A stretch of 64,000 nucleotides of DNA from Desulfobacteraceae bacterium (GTDB lineage Bacteria; Desulfobacterota; Desulfobacteria; Desulfobacterales; Desulfobacteraceae). The notes under the pieces were generated by a model that did not search any database, was not told the origin of the DNA, and saw only the letters and a list, made by a program, of their open reading frames with translations. Positions 8,846 to 18,906 of the stretch are shown here, piece after piece. Each line of letters begins with the position of its first letter. Position 1 is the stretch's first letter. The stretch is taken from the NCBI GenBank assembly GCA_016743945.1, contig JADGFI010000021.1, forward strand, positions 26,835-90,834, in the 5' to 3' direction. Position numbers and translations under genes: made by a program.

Positions 8846-10738
8846 ATGCTGGGTTACCTGCGTGAGAATACCGGAAATTGGATTATCAAGATTTTTCTTT
8901 TTATCATTGTAATTGTGTTTGTTTTTCTAGGGGTGGGATCAATGAATTCCAAGAAAAACAACAGCGTTGCCACTGTCAATGACGAACCTATCACCATCAC
9001 TGAATTTCAGGATGCCTATAAATCAGTTGTTGCACAGATGAAAGAGAGATTCGGGGATAACCTGAATGATGATCTTTTAAAGGCATTGAATGTCAAGCAA
9101 CAGGCACTCAACAACCTGATCGAACAAAAACTTGTGGCAAACGAGGCACAACGACTCAAGATTATTGTTTCTGACAAAGAGCTGACCGAGGCGTTGATGA
9201 CCATAAAAGCATTTCAAAAAGATGGCGCATTTAACCTGGAACAATACAAACGAGTATTGGGTTTTAATTCCTTAAATCCAGAAATATTTGAGGTTCGCCA
9301 ACGTGCTGCCATGAAGGAACGTAAGGTCAGGGACATGGTTTTGGGTGCAATTACCGTATCAGACGTGGAAGCAAAAAGATGGTATGTTTTCCAAAATACA
9401 GCCATGGCGATTAATTATATTAAAGTTGATCCGGCGTCATTTACAGATGTCTCCCCCACCGAGACACAGATAAAACAACAATATGAAGAGAACCGAGACC
9501 TGTATAAATCAGATCCCAAAAAAAAGGCAGTCTATTTAAAATTTTCTCCCGAAGATCACACGGACAAAGTGGCTGTATCTGAAGAACAGGTCAAAGATTT
9601 TTACGAAAAAAATATTAATCGGTTCAAGGTACCGGAAAAAATTGAAGCCAGCCACATTCTGATAAAGGTGGACGAGACGGCTGATGAGGCTGCCGTTGAA
9701 GCGGCCAGAAAAGAGGCGGATAAAATTTATGAACTGACAATCAAAGATAAAGATTTTGCAAAATTAGCCCAAAAATTTTCCCAGGGTCCTTCAAAAAGCA
9801 GTGGTGGCTATCTTGGCGTATTTGAAAAAGAGAATATGGTGAAACCATTTGGGGATAAGGCTTTTTCCATGAAGATAGGAGAAATCAGTAAGCCTGTTCG
9901 CACCATATTTGGATGGCATATCATAAAAGTCATGGCAAAATTTAAGCCTTCTGTTGAAACACTCGCCAAGGTCAGGGATAAAATCAGTTCTGAGTTAATG
10001 AACCAGGAGCTTCAGAGCATGGCTTATTACCAGGCAGGCGAAGCCTTTGACTCCATTGTCGATGGAGATGACTTTGAACAGGTTGCCATGATTACCCAAC
10101 GAAAAGTGATATCCACACCTTTTTTTATGCAAAACGGTGACGGCCTTACCCTTGAAGATAGTGCCGGATTTGCCCAGGCCGCGTTTAGCCAGACCAATGA
10201 TGACATCAGCGATGTCAAACAACTGGGCGCTAATTATTATCTCATCAAAGTTGTTGAAACAATCGAACCAAAAATCCAGCCCCTGGAAATAGTAAAAGAA
10301 AGCATTGTTCTGACCTTGACATCAAAACTCCAGAAAGAAGCCGCAAAAAAGGCAACCCAGGCCCTGTCCAAAAAAGCCACGGCGGTTGATTCCATTGATC
10401 AGCTGGCAAAGGAAAATAAGCTGACACTCTTATCCACAGGTCTGTTCACACGCAACCAGCCGGTGGAAGGGATTGGTAATTCGCCAGAATTGATTAAAGC
10501 CGCCTTTGCCCTGGATAGGGAAAATCCCATTCACCCAAGGGTATTAGAGGTGGGTCAAAACTTTTATATCATCGGGTTTAAGAAAAAACAGGTACCCGCT
10601 GATGCCAAGGTTATGGAAGCCTTGAAAAAGACAAAAGAACAGGTTGCCTATATGAAACAAGGACAAAACTTTTTGTCTTGGATAGAAGAACTTAAAACCA
10701 AGACCAACATTCATATTAATTCTGAATTTTTAAATTAA
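8846..10738 (+). CDS. Membrane-anchored periplasmic foldase with PpiC domain (PpiD/SurA-like)
   Basis: A 630-aa protein with one N-terminal membrane anchor (about residues 13-31), a SurA_N-type chaperone region (about 40-190), a parvulin PpiC domain (about 265-360, starting IEASHILIKVD and ending GWHIIKV) and a helical C-terminal region like that of PpiD. In E. coli PpiD sits at the periplasmic exit of SecYEG and assists newly translocated proteins; length and layout agree. AAGGAG precedes the ATG. It is followed after 13 bases by an M16 lipoprotein protease, so the two probably form an envelope-quality operon from the strong promoter upstream. Confidence 0.9.
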   Translation: MLGYLRENTGNWIIKIFLFIIVIVFVFLGVGSMNSKKNNSVATVNDEPITITEFQDAYKSVVAQMKERFGDNLNDDLLKALNVKQQALNNLIEQKLVANEAQRLKIIVSDKELTEALMTIKAFQKDGAFNLEQYKRVLGFNSLNPEIFEVRQRAAMKERKVRDMVLGAITVSDVEAKRWYVFQNTAMAINYIKVDPASFTDVSPTETQIKQQYEENRDLYKSDPKKKAVYLKFSPEDHTDKVAVSEEQVKDFYEKNINRFKVPEKIEASHILIKVDETADEAAVEAARKEADKIYELTIKDKDFAKLAQKFSQGPSKSSGGYLGVFEKENMVKPFGDKAFSMKIGEISKPVRTIFGWHIIKVMAKFKPSVETLAKVRDKISSELMNQELQSMAYYQAGEAFDSIVDGDDFEQVAMITQRKVISTPFFMQNGDGLTLEDSAGFAQAAFSQTNDDISDVKQLGANYYLIKVVETIEPKIQPLEIVKESIVLTLTSKLQKEAAKKATQALSKKATAVDSIDQLAKENKLTLLSTGLFTRNQPVEGIGNSPELIKAAFALDRENPIHPRVLEVGQNFYIIGFKKKQVPADAKVMEALKKTKEQVAYMKQGQNFLSWIEELKTKTNIHINSEFLN

Positions 10739-10751
10739 GGATAGGTCTTTT

Positions 10752-13592
10752 ATGAAACTCAATGCCATTGGGATGTTCATTGGAATGCTCCTAGGAATGC
10801 TCCTGTTTTCATGCGCACCCAAACACCATTTTTTTTTTCCCACCAATGGCATTGAAAAGGATCCTGCCCTGGTACATGGGGTTCTACCCAATGGGTTCGA
10901 GTATGTACTCATGGAAAATACAACCCCAAAAGACCGGGTCAGTGTTCACTTAAATGTATTTGCAGGATCTGTTAATGAAACGGATAAAGAACAGGGGGTG
11001 GCCCACTTTCTTGAGCACATGCTCTTCAACGGTTCAGACCATTTCAAACCAGGAGAACTCATAGAGTATTTCCAATCCATTGGCATGGACTTTGGGGCAG
11101 ATGCCAATGCCAGCACCTCATTTTTTCACACCACCTATGATTTAACCCTTCCCAGGGGAGATACCCAAACCCTTGAAGATGCCTTTTTGGTAATAAAAGA
11201 CTATGCCGGCGGAGCGCTGCTGCTGGAAGAAGAAATTAACAGAGAACGGGGGATCATACTGGCCGAAAAAAGGGAAAGGGATTCTGTCTCCTATCGGACC
11301 TTTAAAAAGGAATTGGCATTTGAACTGCCTGGTTCCCTTATAAATCAACGATTGCCCATCGGGCTTACCTCTGTTATAAAGACAACCGAAAAACCCCTTT
11401 TAAAAGGGTTTTATGACCGTTGGTACCGGCCGAATAACATGGCCCTTGTTATTGTCGGTGATATGGATGTTAAAAAGACAGAAGAATTGATTAAAAAAAG
11501 CTTTTCAAGCTTGCAGCCCCGGGGAAAAAATGCGGGTGAATCCGGGGACATCCGGTGGCAATCCCAAAAGGGAATATCCGCTTTTTACCATTATGAATCA
11601 GAAGCCGGAGATACACAAGTAACCATTGAAAGGATTTCCCATACACCCTTTGAATCTCAAACCCTGGAAAAATTAAAGAAAAAAATTCTGGAATATTTGG
11701 GCAACGCCATTTTTCAAAATAGATTGTCCAGCATGATCCGAAAAGACGCTGCGAGCTTTTCATCTGCTTCGATCTATTCAGGCACCTTTTTACAAAATAT
11801 ATCCATGGCTGCCCTTAATGCCACCTGCGAGCCGGACAAATGGGAAAAAAGCCTTGGGCAACTTGAACGATCCCTTAGACAGGCTTTAAAAAAAGGATTT
11901 CTTCCCCAGGAGCTTGAAAGAGTCAAGGCTGATTTTATTTCCAGCCTTGACACCGATGTCTCCCAGGCGGATACCCGAAAAACATCCCAACTGGCCCGCT
12001 CTATTTTAGGGGCCATGAACCAAAAAAAATTATTTTTATCCCCCCTGCAAAAACGTGAAGTCCTAAAGCCCTATATCCAAGGGTTGACCCTTGACCAGGT
12101 GAATCAAGCATTCCAAAAGTCCTGGGCCAACGACCAGAGACTGGTCCTGGTCTCGGGCAATGCAAAGATATCTTACAACAAGGAGTTCTCTGCAACGGAT
12201 CAGATTTTAGAACTCTATCAAAAATCGGTTGCCCAACCCGTTAACGACTTTAAACGGTTTGAAACAAAATCATTTCCATACCTTGATTTCCCGATATCCA
12301 CGGCAACGATCCTGAATAAACGAGAAAATGCCAGGGGATTGGGTATCACCCAGATTGACTTGTCAAACAATGTCCGTTTAAATTTAAAAAAAACAAATTT
12401 CAAAAATGGGGAATTTTTATTCAAGGTCGTTTTTGGAAAGGGCGCGTCATCTGAACCTAGTGACATGCCTGGATTGTCCGCCCTTGCCGAATCCACCCTT
12501 CAACTGAGCGGATTTCAATCCATGGATCCGGACCAGCTCGGCAATGCCCTGGCCGGCAAAGAGGTGAACATTGGGTTTAGAATCAACGACGCTTATTTTA
12601 CAGTGGCAGGGTCCGGGGATCCCAAGGAAGCGGAACTTATTTTTCAGCTCATTTATACCTACCTTAAGGATCCGGGATTCAGACCCCAGGGGCTTGCCCT
12701 TGCCAAAACCCGTTACAAGCAAATGTATGATGCGTTGAAAAGCACTCCCGACGGTATCATGCGCATACAGGGCAACCGCTTTCTGGCCAAAGGGGATCCA
12801 AAGTTTGGGCTTTTGCCCCCGGAAGAACTAAACCAAATCACTTTGGAGGATATGCAAACCTGGCTGCAGCCAAAATTTGAGAAGTCCCCCATTGAAGTCT
12901 CTATTGTCGGGGATTTTGACCCGGCTATAATTACAAAATTTGCGACCACCTATCTGGGAGCCTTAGATACAAGGGTCCCCCCCCTTGAATCTGACAAACG
13001 ACCCCTTGAAATTTCATTTCCAAAGGGAAAAACCCTTACCCTTACCCTTGATACAAAAATAAACAAGGGCATGGTTCGCACCGCTTTTTTAACCGATGAC
13101 TTTTGGGATATCGTGAAAACACGAAAATTATCCCTGCTGGCAAAGGTTTTTAGCGAACGGCTCAGAAAAACAATCCGGGAGGAACTCGGGGCATCCTATT
13201 CCCCTTATGTGTATAACAACCCCTCCCTTGTTTACGATGGCTATGGGGTTATGCATGTGGTGGTCAATGTACTGCCAGACACCACTGATATTATTTCCAA
13301 GCAGGTGGAAAAAATTGCCAGAAAATTAGGCCGGGAGGGAATTACAAAAAAGGAAATCGATCTGGTTAAAAAGCCACTTTTAAACCAACTGGCCGTACTC
13401 AGACAGACCAACGGCTATTGGCTGAATTCGGTATTGACAAATTCTTGGAATCACCCGGAAAGACTGGACTGGGCCAACACGATAATATCGGGGTATTCAG
13501 CCATAACCCATGATGACTTAACTGCTGTGGCCAAACAATACTTGAAACTCGATGAAAGCGCTCTGATTATTATTACACCAAAACTGAAATAA
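10752..13592 (+). CDS. M16 family zinc metalloprotease, lipoprotein
   Basis: A 946-aa pitrilysin-type protease. A lipoprotein signal ends LLFSC with the lipidated Cys21, placing it in the periplasm at a membrane. The inverted zinc motif is H85-F-L-E88-H89, with the third ligand Glu165 lying 76 residues on, as in the family. A second, non-catalytic M16 half starts at about residue 510, giving the usual clam-shell pair. It should degrade unfolded peptides inside a closed chamber. Located 13 bases after the ppiD-like foldase and likely co-transcribed. Confidence 0.92.
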   Translation: MKLNAIGMFIGMLLGMLLFSCAPKHHFFFPTNGIEKDPALVHGVLPNGFEYVLMENTTPKDRVSVHLNVFAGSVNETDKEQGVAHFLEHMLFNGSDHFKPGELIEYFQSIGMDFGADANASTSFFHTTYDLTLPRGDTQTLEDAFLVIKDYAGGALLLEEEINRERGIILAEKRERDSVSYRTFKKELAFELPGSLINQRLPIGLTSVIKTTEKPLLKGFYDRWYRPNNMALVIVGDMDVKKTEELIKKSFSSLQPRGKNAGESGDIRWQSQKGISAFYHYESEAGDTQVTIERISHTPFESQTLEKLKKKILEYLGNAIFQNRLSSMIRKDAASFSSASIYSGTFLQNISMAALNATCEPDKWEKSLGQLERSLRQALKKGFLPQELERVKADFISSLDTDVSQADTRKTSQLARSILGAMNQKKLFLSPLQKREVLKPYIQGLTLDQVNQAFQKSWANDQRLVLVSGNAKISYNKEFSATDQILELYQKSVAQPVNDFKRFETKSFPYLDFPISTATILNKRENARGLGITQIDLSNNVRLNLKKTNFKNGEFLFKVVFGKGASSEPSDMPGLSALAESTLQLSGFQSMDPDQLGNALAGKEVNIGFRINDAYFTVAGSGDPKEAELIFQLIYTYLKDPGFRPQGLALAKTRYKQMYDALKSTPDGIMRIQGNRFLAKGDPKFGLLPPEELNQITLEDMQTWLQPKFEKSPIEVSIVGDFDPAIITKFATTYLGALDTRVPPLESDKRPLEISFPKGKTLTLTLDTKINKGMVRTAFLTDDFWDIVKTRKLSLLAKVFSERLRKTIREELGASYSPYVYNNPSLVYDGYGVMHVVVNVLPDTTDIISKQVEKIARKLGREGITKKEIDLVKKPLLNQLAVLRQTNGYWLNSVLTNSWNHPERLDWANTIISGYSAITHDDLTAVAKQYLKLDESALIIITPKLK

Positions 13593-13600
13593 ATGAGGCC

Positions 13601-13627
13601 GAAAAAAACGAGGAAGGGTCCTTTTTC
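13601..13627. terminator. Weak bidirectional hairpin between the convergent M16 and PilZ genes
   Basis: AGGA (13611-13614) pairs with TCCT (13619-13622), and a bulge further out allows GAAAA to pair with TTTTC. The T-run lies in the stem. It sits in the 88-base convergent gap, where a terminator is expected, but the stem is short. Confidence 0.3.
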
Positions 13628-13680
13628 ATACACAAAATAGACCATCTGATGGTGTAATATGATGATTATTAAGGGGGGTA

Positions 13681-14082
13681 TTAGTTCGTTAGCTTTTCTA
13701 CCTGTTCAGACACGTTATTCCGCAAATAATAGTCCAGGTCAAAAAGTTGTTTAAAGCTTAAATCGGTAAATTGAACATGCCGCTTTCTAACCTTCATGGA
13801 ACTGAAAGAGGGAGCATTTGTAATCTCGTAATCTGAAACAGTCTTAAAGGGCAGATCGCCTACATAGTAGCCCATACTACTCAGGAAAACCGCATCCTCC
13901 GGGGTACCATTGTCGTCGTTATCATTACTTGTGTCAATATATTTAAATGAAAGACCTCCCATACTGATATCAATGATTTGACCAAGTTTGTGTGAATTAG
14001 GACTGATTGCCGCATAGGCCCCGTCAACTGCCTTATATCGTTTATTTCTCCGTCTTTCAATTGTACGTTTCCTGCCAACCAT
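13681..14082 (-). CDS. PilZ domain protein (probable c-di-GMP receptor)
   Basis: A 133-aa single-domain protein. The two c-di-GMP contact motifs of PilZ are present: an arginine-rich RRxxR-type stretch (residues 10-15, ERRRNKR) and DISMGG at 38-43 in place of (D/N)xSxxG. No catalytic or membrane segment is attached, so it would act by protein contact. The start has a fitting position for the domain. It is flanked upstream by 294 bases with no gene and stands alone, so the process it controls is not indicated; other possible cyclic-dinucleotide elements in the window are the MshEN-like GspE N-terminus and the leader at 60323-60392. Confidence 0.82.
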   Translation of the reverse strand: MVGRKRTIERRRNKRYKAVDGAYAAISPNSHKLGQIIDISMGGLSFKYIDTSNDNDDNGTPEDAVFLSSMGYYVGDLPFKTVSDYEITNAPSFSSMKVRKRHVQFTDLSFKQLFDLDYYLRNNVSEQVEKLTN

Positions 14083-14376
14083 AAGAAAAATTCCTTTGAA
14101 ACCTGGTTATATCATTATCATCACAAAATAGGCTTGCATATTTTATGCCATTCTCTGCTTTCCTAAAAGAGAGGGGGATTATTTTGCGAAATTAAAGCGC
14201 CGGAAGAGGCAATTTTTCAGGATTTTTATGCCACTGAATGGAATAGTCAATTGGAAAACTTGAATTGATAGCGCTGGCGAATAAACGTTCTTAAAAAAGT
14301 TGGCTTTATGGAAAAAATATCATATTTTAAGAAAGTTTATTCCCAAAAATAGAACATTTTTTTCCTACACTTTTTT
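14083..14376. other. 294-base intergenic region, nothing recognised
   Basis: AT-rich DNA between the end of recX and the PilZ gene start (both minus strand). It must hold the PilZ promoter and any recX terminator, but I see no convincing -35/-10 pair, hairpin with T-run, or small ORF. Confidence 0.5.
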
Positions 14377-14874
14377 TTATTTTGTCCTATTGTCAGTAAT
14401 TTGACAGTTAGGACTTGCGGGTGAGTCAAAAATTTGTTCCCAGGCCAATTGAATTACAGAAAAACCAAATCCCCGGTACCGCAGGTAGCCAAATACCTTT
14501 TTTTTCAAAGGGTCTTGATCAAGATGCTGCCACAAGCGGACCTTTGGCTTAAGAGCAAGAACGGCTAATTCAAAGTCGTCATAGTTGGTTAGTAACAGGT
14601 CTATGATAGCACAATCAATTCCTTTTTTTTCAAGCTCGTACCGGAATGCAAACAGGGATTTTGGTTTATTTCTCCTACGGTTTTCAAGGTAATTTTCAGC
14701 AAATATCTTGTCATTAAGGTAATTTTCACCGCAAAGTTGTTGAACAATCCTAGGAATAAGCCGTGGGGAGATTTTCTTTTTTGACAAATATGCCTTCATT
14801 TCCAGGATACTTCTAGGACGCCTGGAAAGATACCCCAAGGCCATGCCAAACGCTTTTTTCAGATCATTGTCCAT
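14377..14874 (-). CDS. recX: Regulatory protein RecX
   Basis: A 165-aa helical protein with the RecX pattern of tandem three-helix units: LSRRPRSILEMKAYLSKK, then the LNDKIFAENYLENRR region, and the C-terminal YLRYRGF helix near residue 130. RecX binds RecA filaments and dampens strand exchange. recA is not adjacent here, unlike many genomes. The start overlaps the end of the upstream acyl-ACP thioesterase gene by 11 bases, so both are read from one message although their functions are unrelated. Confidence 0.85.
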   Translation of the reverse strand: MDNDLKKAFGMALGYLSRRPRSILEMKAYLSKKKISPRLIPRIVQQLCGENYLNDKIFAENYLENRRRNKPKSLFAFRYELEKKGIDCAIIDLLLTNYDDFELAVLALKPKVRLWQHLDQDPLKKKVFGYLRYRGFGFSVIQLAWEQIFDSPASPNCQITDNRTK

Positions 14875-15619
14875 TAATTTTTTTCCAGATCATGGTTAAA
14901 TTAGCCAATTTCACCCTGTTCTCTTTAAGGAAAATGGAGTGCCGGCTAACGAGAGTGTCTCTTTGGTGGCCAATTTTTACACTGGATATAATGTTACCCG
15001 GATAAAAAGATTCTTTTAAGAATGAAACAATACAATTGATCGGCATAAAATCGATAAGGATATTTGTGGGCAAGGCTTCCATGGCCCATTGGGTATAAAC
15101 GGTATTGTTAACATGCTGGTTCAAATCCAGGTCATGGGCCCGGATTTTAAATTCAGACTCATGATCAAATTCTTTCAGGTCATGGTCATTTTTTACAAGT
15201 TCAGGGCAGCTTGTTGTCGGTGTCATGAGCTCTTTGGGCATATGGGGGCTGAGTCGCACCGGTTTGGAATTATTGGCTTTGACCAGTATCCAGACCCCCA
15301 GCGCAGAAATCAGTTCTTCCCCTGCCGGGTTTACAATGGAAAATTGCCGAAGTTCATATAAATTTTTCCAGGGGGATCTCCAGGTTTTAAGTTCAAGGGG
15401 CGCAAGCCATTCAGGATTTTTATGTGTCTGGATCTGATACCGGGAAATCACCCATTTGAGTTGTTTTTTTGCCATATCAAACCCAGAGATACCAAACTTA
15501 TCGCACTGCATGGCAGCAACATCCTGGAACATATTTAACAACCGGTCCATGCGAACCTGACCGTTTGCACCGATGGCTGAATAGGGAAGATTTAATTTCT
15601 GGGTAAACAGTGTGTCCAT
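14864..15619 (-). CDS. Acyl-ACP thioesterase (FatA/bacterial type)
   Basis: A 251-aa double-hotdog thioesterase that would release free fatty acid from acyl-ACP in the cytoplasm. The N-terminal hotdog includes the substrate-tunnel segment MFQDVAAMQCDKFG; the C-terminal hotdog has the catalytic-type HDLDLNQHVNNTVYTQWAME stretch (about residues 160-180) with the Asn-His pair of the family. Length fits bacterial members. Located 7 bases after the AsmA-like gene on the same strand and overlapping recX, so it sits in the middle of an operon that mixes envelope and DNA-repair functions. Confidence 0.9.
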   Translation of the reverse strand: MDTLFTQKLNLPYSAIGANGQVRMDRLLNMFQDVAAMQCDKFGISGFDMAKKQLKWVISRYQIQTHKNPEWLAPLELKTWRSPWKNLYELRQFSIVNPAGEELISALGVWILVKANNSKPVRLSPHMPKELMTPTTSCPELVKNDHDLKEFDHESEFKIRAHDLDLNQHVNNTVYTQWAMEALPTNILIDFMPINCIVSFLKESFYPGNIISSVKIGHQRDTLVSRHSIFLKENRVKLANLTMIWKKINGQ

Positions 15620-15626
15620 GGCGTTT

Positions 15627-18600
15627 CTATTCTATTTCCTCCATTAATCTGACAGGTGTTTTTATGATATCTTCCAGCATATTCATCAAGCCTTTTCCCA
15701 CAGCAGACGGATTTAAAGCGGTGACCACGGGATCGGTTATACTGCCGGTGGCTTTGGCTGGAAAGGCAGCCAGTCGGCCACTGAGCATGGTATTGACAAC
15801 CGGGATATATTTGATAATGGTATCAATTGTTTTAAAGGGTGCCACCAGGCAGGTTAAATCCATATTGTCATTTAAGGGATCTATCCAGCCGCTGAAAATC
15901 AGCGCCATGTTGTCTGCATCAATAACCGCCTTTTTTAAATGAACAATACTATCCTTAATGTCTGCTTCAATAACAATGGTCCGGTAACCGATTCCTTTTT
16001 TAGAGATATCTGCAACATGTAAAATATTAAACACTGAAAGCAGGCGAGATAAAAAAGTCCATTTATGGATTCTACCATTGCTGGCCTTCAAGGTCAGCCT
16101 GCCGTTTTGCTTGTGGGCAATTATATCAGAAGATGCCTGGCCAGAAAAGTTGCAGACAAAGGAATAGGCCCCGTCGATAATATTATTGTTTTTAAACAGG
16201 CAGGAGAGCACCTCCGCGAGGTCATGATTCCCCAGGGGTAGAATCGAAAAATCAGTGGTTACCTGCTTGTCCTTGTATAATTGAACAATACCGGTGGCTG
16301 TGAGATTACACAGGTTAGCATTTCGAATCAGAACCTGGGTTTTATCTTTGTTAAAATTAATTTGACTGTCTATATTTAAAAAATCCGTTTTTTTATAGGT
16401 CAGCTGTCGGGTACTCAAGTATAAGGTTTTGTGATCAAAAAGGGGTTGGCTTTTTGATTGGCTTTTCTTATTTTCAATTGCCAGCAAGGAATCAAGATCT
16501 AATTTATCCATATCTATGTGAATATTAGAATCGGCGTCCGTGACTATTTTTACGGGATCCCCTGCTGTAAAAGAGCGAACAAAGTTATCTAAAAATGAAT
16601 CTTTGATGACTATTTTTTCCAGGGTTTTGGAATTTAAGTTTCCTTCAAACCGTAACAAGGGGTGGGAAGGATCCTTGTTGAGCATGACCATTGCATCTGA
16701 TATCTTTTCGTCTTTGAGAATTAATAGCCTGGGATACAGGTCTTCAATATTTTTTCCGGTCAGGTCAAAGGAAAGTCTGGGCCCCGATGGGAAGGATAAT
16801 TGGCCTTGAAATTGGGCCTTGTCTTTTGCTGTTTTAAAATCGGTCTCAATAATTTTCAAGGGAAGCTCAATGCTGGTTAAATTTGGCGTGTCAATGGCAT
16901 AGGCGAGCCAGGACAAATCCTCTATCAGCCCATTAACCCCCTGAACCTCAACCATCTTGTGGGTAAGATGAAAACTTCCAAAAACAGATTTAATTTCTTG
17001 TTTGTCCTGGGCAAATCCGATATTGACACCCTTACCCGAACCATTGATATCAAACTGCCATTTACCCGGCTCAAAAAGGGGACCGCCCAATTTGATCTTG
17101 CCAACAACAAGTTCGCCCTTGGTATTTTTAACCGGTGATATCAATGCCATGACAGGCTCGTAGGATTTGAGCCAGGCAAAAATTTGAGACAGATCAATCC
17201 TGGCTGTGCCCGAAGAGATATCAACATGGGGGATTTGACCAAAATCAACCACTGCATTCAAATTTTGAACAAAACTTTTCCCAAGGGACCCGGAAAGATC
17301 TTTCAAAAACACCTTTTCTGGCGTATAGGAAAAAGAACCATCTGTGACGGTAATTGGCAATGGAATAAGATCATAGTTGCCCTTTAATGATAAATTTTGG
17401 GCGCTCACCTGAACAAAAAGATCTTTTTGCATACTTTCCATACCAAGTTTAAGGCGGGCATCGGTCTGGCCGACAACCTGTCCAACCCGGGCAAGTTCTT
17501 TGGCCAGAACAGTTTCCGGCAGCAAAGAAATCAATAATTCAGGCAGTGTGGAAAGATCGGAATGAAGGTTAAATTCACCCTTAAAGGGGATATCTTCATA
17601 ATTCATTAAATCAATCTCAAGCCACCCCTCCTTGATGAGGGTGGTATTGACCTGCCCGTTGTGGGCCTTGATATGAAGAACCCCTTTTTTAAGGATGGCA
17701 TCCCCATGGACTCGTTGAGCAATCAAGGGTGTTTCTGGTATTTTCACCCGGGTGTTTTCAGCAGACCCTGTCAAAAAAAGGTTTTCTCCATCAAAAAGAG
17801 TGGCCAGTGTTTTGCTGCTAAATCCTACCGTGACCGCCCGTGCAGTCCCGCCCCTTAAGATATCAAACAAATTTTGGACCACCTCATTAGACCCCATGAG
17901 CGTTAAACATACCTTGCCGGCCTGGGCAATATCAATATCATCCCCCGTAAAGGAGATGGTTTTACCCGCTGGTTTGTCTGTAAAATTGATGCCCACCCTC
18001 GCATGGGGGTAGGAAAACACAACCGGTTTTAGCGCCACCGATAAAGTTTCCCGGGAAAATAGAAAATCGAAATCAAGAACATCACAGGCCAATGGGGTCT
18101 CCGGGATTTGACTTGCCAAAACCTGGGGGGAGGTTACCCGGATATTCCCGGTCAGGGCACCTGCCCCATCCAGTTTCAAGGCCATGTTGATTTCATCGGA
18201 TTTAATGGCATCAATATCCATTCCCTGCAAAAAAGAACGCTTCAAAAATTGATTTTTCCTAAGATCCAACCCAGAAATAGCGGCAGTAAAAGTTAAAGTT
18301 TGATTTGTGTTGGACACGAAAAAAGAGCCGTCCATGGTGTCAAAATAGTCTGTTGTGATGTCACGGATTTTTAGCTCGAGGGTATCCTGGCTGTCGGGAA
18401 AAAGGGCAAACAATTGCTGGATTTCTTCTTTGGGAAGCCTGAATTGAAAGGGTTGGGTTGATGCAATTGATTCAGGGTCGATTTTGGGAGGCGCATACCG
18501 GATGTGGGGCGATTCAATCAAAATCTTTGAGACGGCAAATTTGCCCTTAATAAGTTTTGAAAGATTGATATCAATATGAACGGCCCCGATATCAACTTGA

Positions 18601-18842
18601 AGCATTTCACCAAAGGAAAGTTCCATTTCGTTAAAACGGACACCTGGTTTGGGTAAAAATAAAATATCAATTTTATCCTGATCAATTTCAACCCCTGTTT
18701 TTTGCTCAATAAGGGAAGAAACTTTCTGCTTAACACTGGGCAAATTAACGATCTGTTCAAGAATATAGGGAGACAGAAACAATAAAAAAACAATCAATGC
18801 CGTTGAGCAGAATGCGGCTTTTTTAATTATTTGTTTGGACAC
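15627..18842 (-). CDS. Large AsmA-like (DUF3971/YhdP-type) envelope protein
   Basis: A 1071-aa protein with one N-terminal membrane anchor (about residues 9-29) followed by a long beta-rich region. The N-terminus has the AsmA pattern (VKQKVSSLIEQKTGVEIDQD near 38-57) and the end has the AsmA-like C-terminal region (IDTIIKYIPVVNTMLSGR, about 1005-1025). Such proteins are thought to form periplasm-spanning hydrophobic grooves that carry phospholipids between membranes. Length fits the larger family members. A small ppiC gene lies upstream and the thioesterase gene directly downstream. Confidence 0.85.
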   Translation of the reverse strand: MSKQIIKKAAFCSTALIVFLLFLSPYILEQIVNLPSVKQKVSSLIEQKTGVEIDQDKIDILFLPKPGVRFNEMELSFGEMLQVDIGAVHIDINLSKLIKGKFAVSKILIESPHIRYAPPKIDPESIASTQPFQFRLPKEEIQQLFALFPDSQDTLELKIRDITTDYFDTMDGSFFVSNTNQTLTFTAAISGLDLRKNQFLKRSFLQGMDIDAIKSDEINMALKLDGAGALTGNIRVTSPQVLASQIPETPLACDVLDFDFLFSRETLSVALKPVVFSYPHARVGINFTDKPAGKTISFTGDDIDIAQAGKVCLTLMGSNEVVQNLFDILRGGTARAVTVGFSSKTLATLFDGENLFLTGSAENTRVKIPETPLIAQRVHGDAILKKGVLHIKAHNGQVNTTLIKEGWLEIDLMNYEDIPFKGEFNLHSDLSTLPELLISLLPETVLAKELARVGQVVGQTDARLKLGMESMQKDLFVQVSAQNLSLKGNYDLIPLPITVTDGSFSYTPEKVFLKDLSGSLGKSFVQNLNAVVDFGQIPHVDISSGTARIDLSQIFAWLKSYEPVMALISPVKNTKGELVVGKIKLGGPLFEPGKWQFDINGSGKGVNIGFAQDKQEIKSVFGSFHLTHKMVEVQGVNGLIEDLSWLAYAIDTPNLTSIELPLKIIETDFKTAKDKAQFQGQLSFPSGPRLSFDLTGKNIEDLYPRLLILKDEKISDAMVMLNKDPSHPLLRFEGNLNSKTLEKIVIKDSFLDNFVRSFTAGDPVKIVTDADSNIHIDMDKLDLDSLLAIENKKSQSKSQPLFDHKTLYLSTRQLTYKKTDFLNIDSQINFNKDKTQVLIRNANLCNLTATGIVQLYKDKQVTTDFSILPLGNHDLAEVLSCLFKNNNIIDGAYSFVCNFSGQASSDIIAHKQNGRLTLKASNGRIHKWTFLSRLLSVFNILHVADISKKGIGYRTIVIEADIKDSIVHLKKAVIDADNMALIFSGWIDPLNDNMDLTCLVAPFKTIDTIIKYIPVVNTMLSGRLAAFPAKATGSITDPVVTALNPSAVGKGLMNMLEDIIKTPVRLMEEIE

Positions 18843-18864
18843 AGGTAAGCTCTCTCAGCCTATT

Positions 18865-18893
18865 CCGCCGGTAAAAGCGTCGTTTACCGGCGG
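18865..18893. repeat. Perfect 11-bp inverted repeat between ppiC and the AsmA-like gene
   Basis: CCGCCGGTAAA (18865-18875) and its exact complement TTTACCGGCGG (18883-18893) flank a 7-base loop. It lies between the ppiC stop (18907) and the AsmA-like start (18842). No T-run follows on either strand, so it may be an RNA-stabilising or attenuating hairpin that sets different levels for the two genes rather than a simple terminator. Confidence 0.6.
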
Positions 18894-18906
18894 AGAAACA
18901 GGTGAA

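Noticed and set aside
18865..18893. Intrinsic terminator for ppiC
   Set aside because: No T-run follows the stem on either strand.
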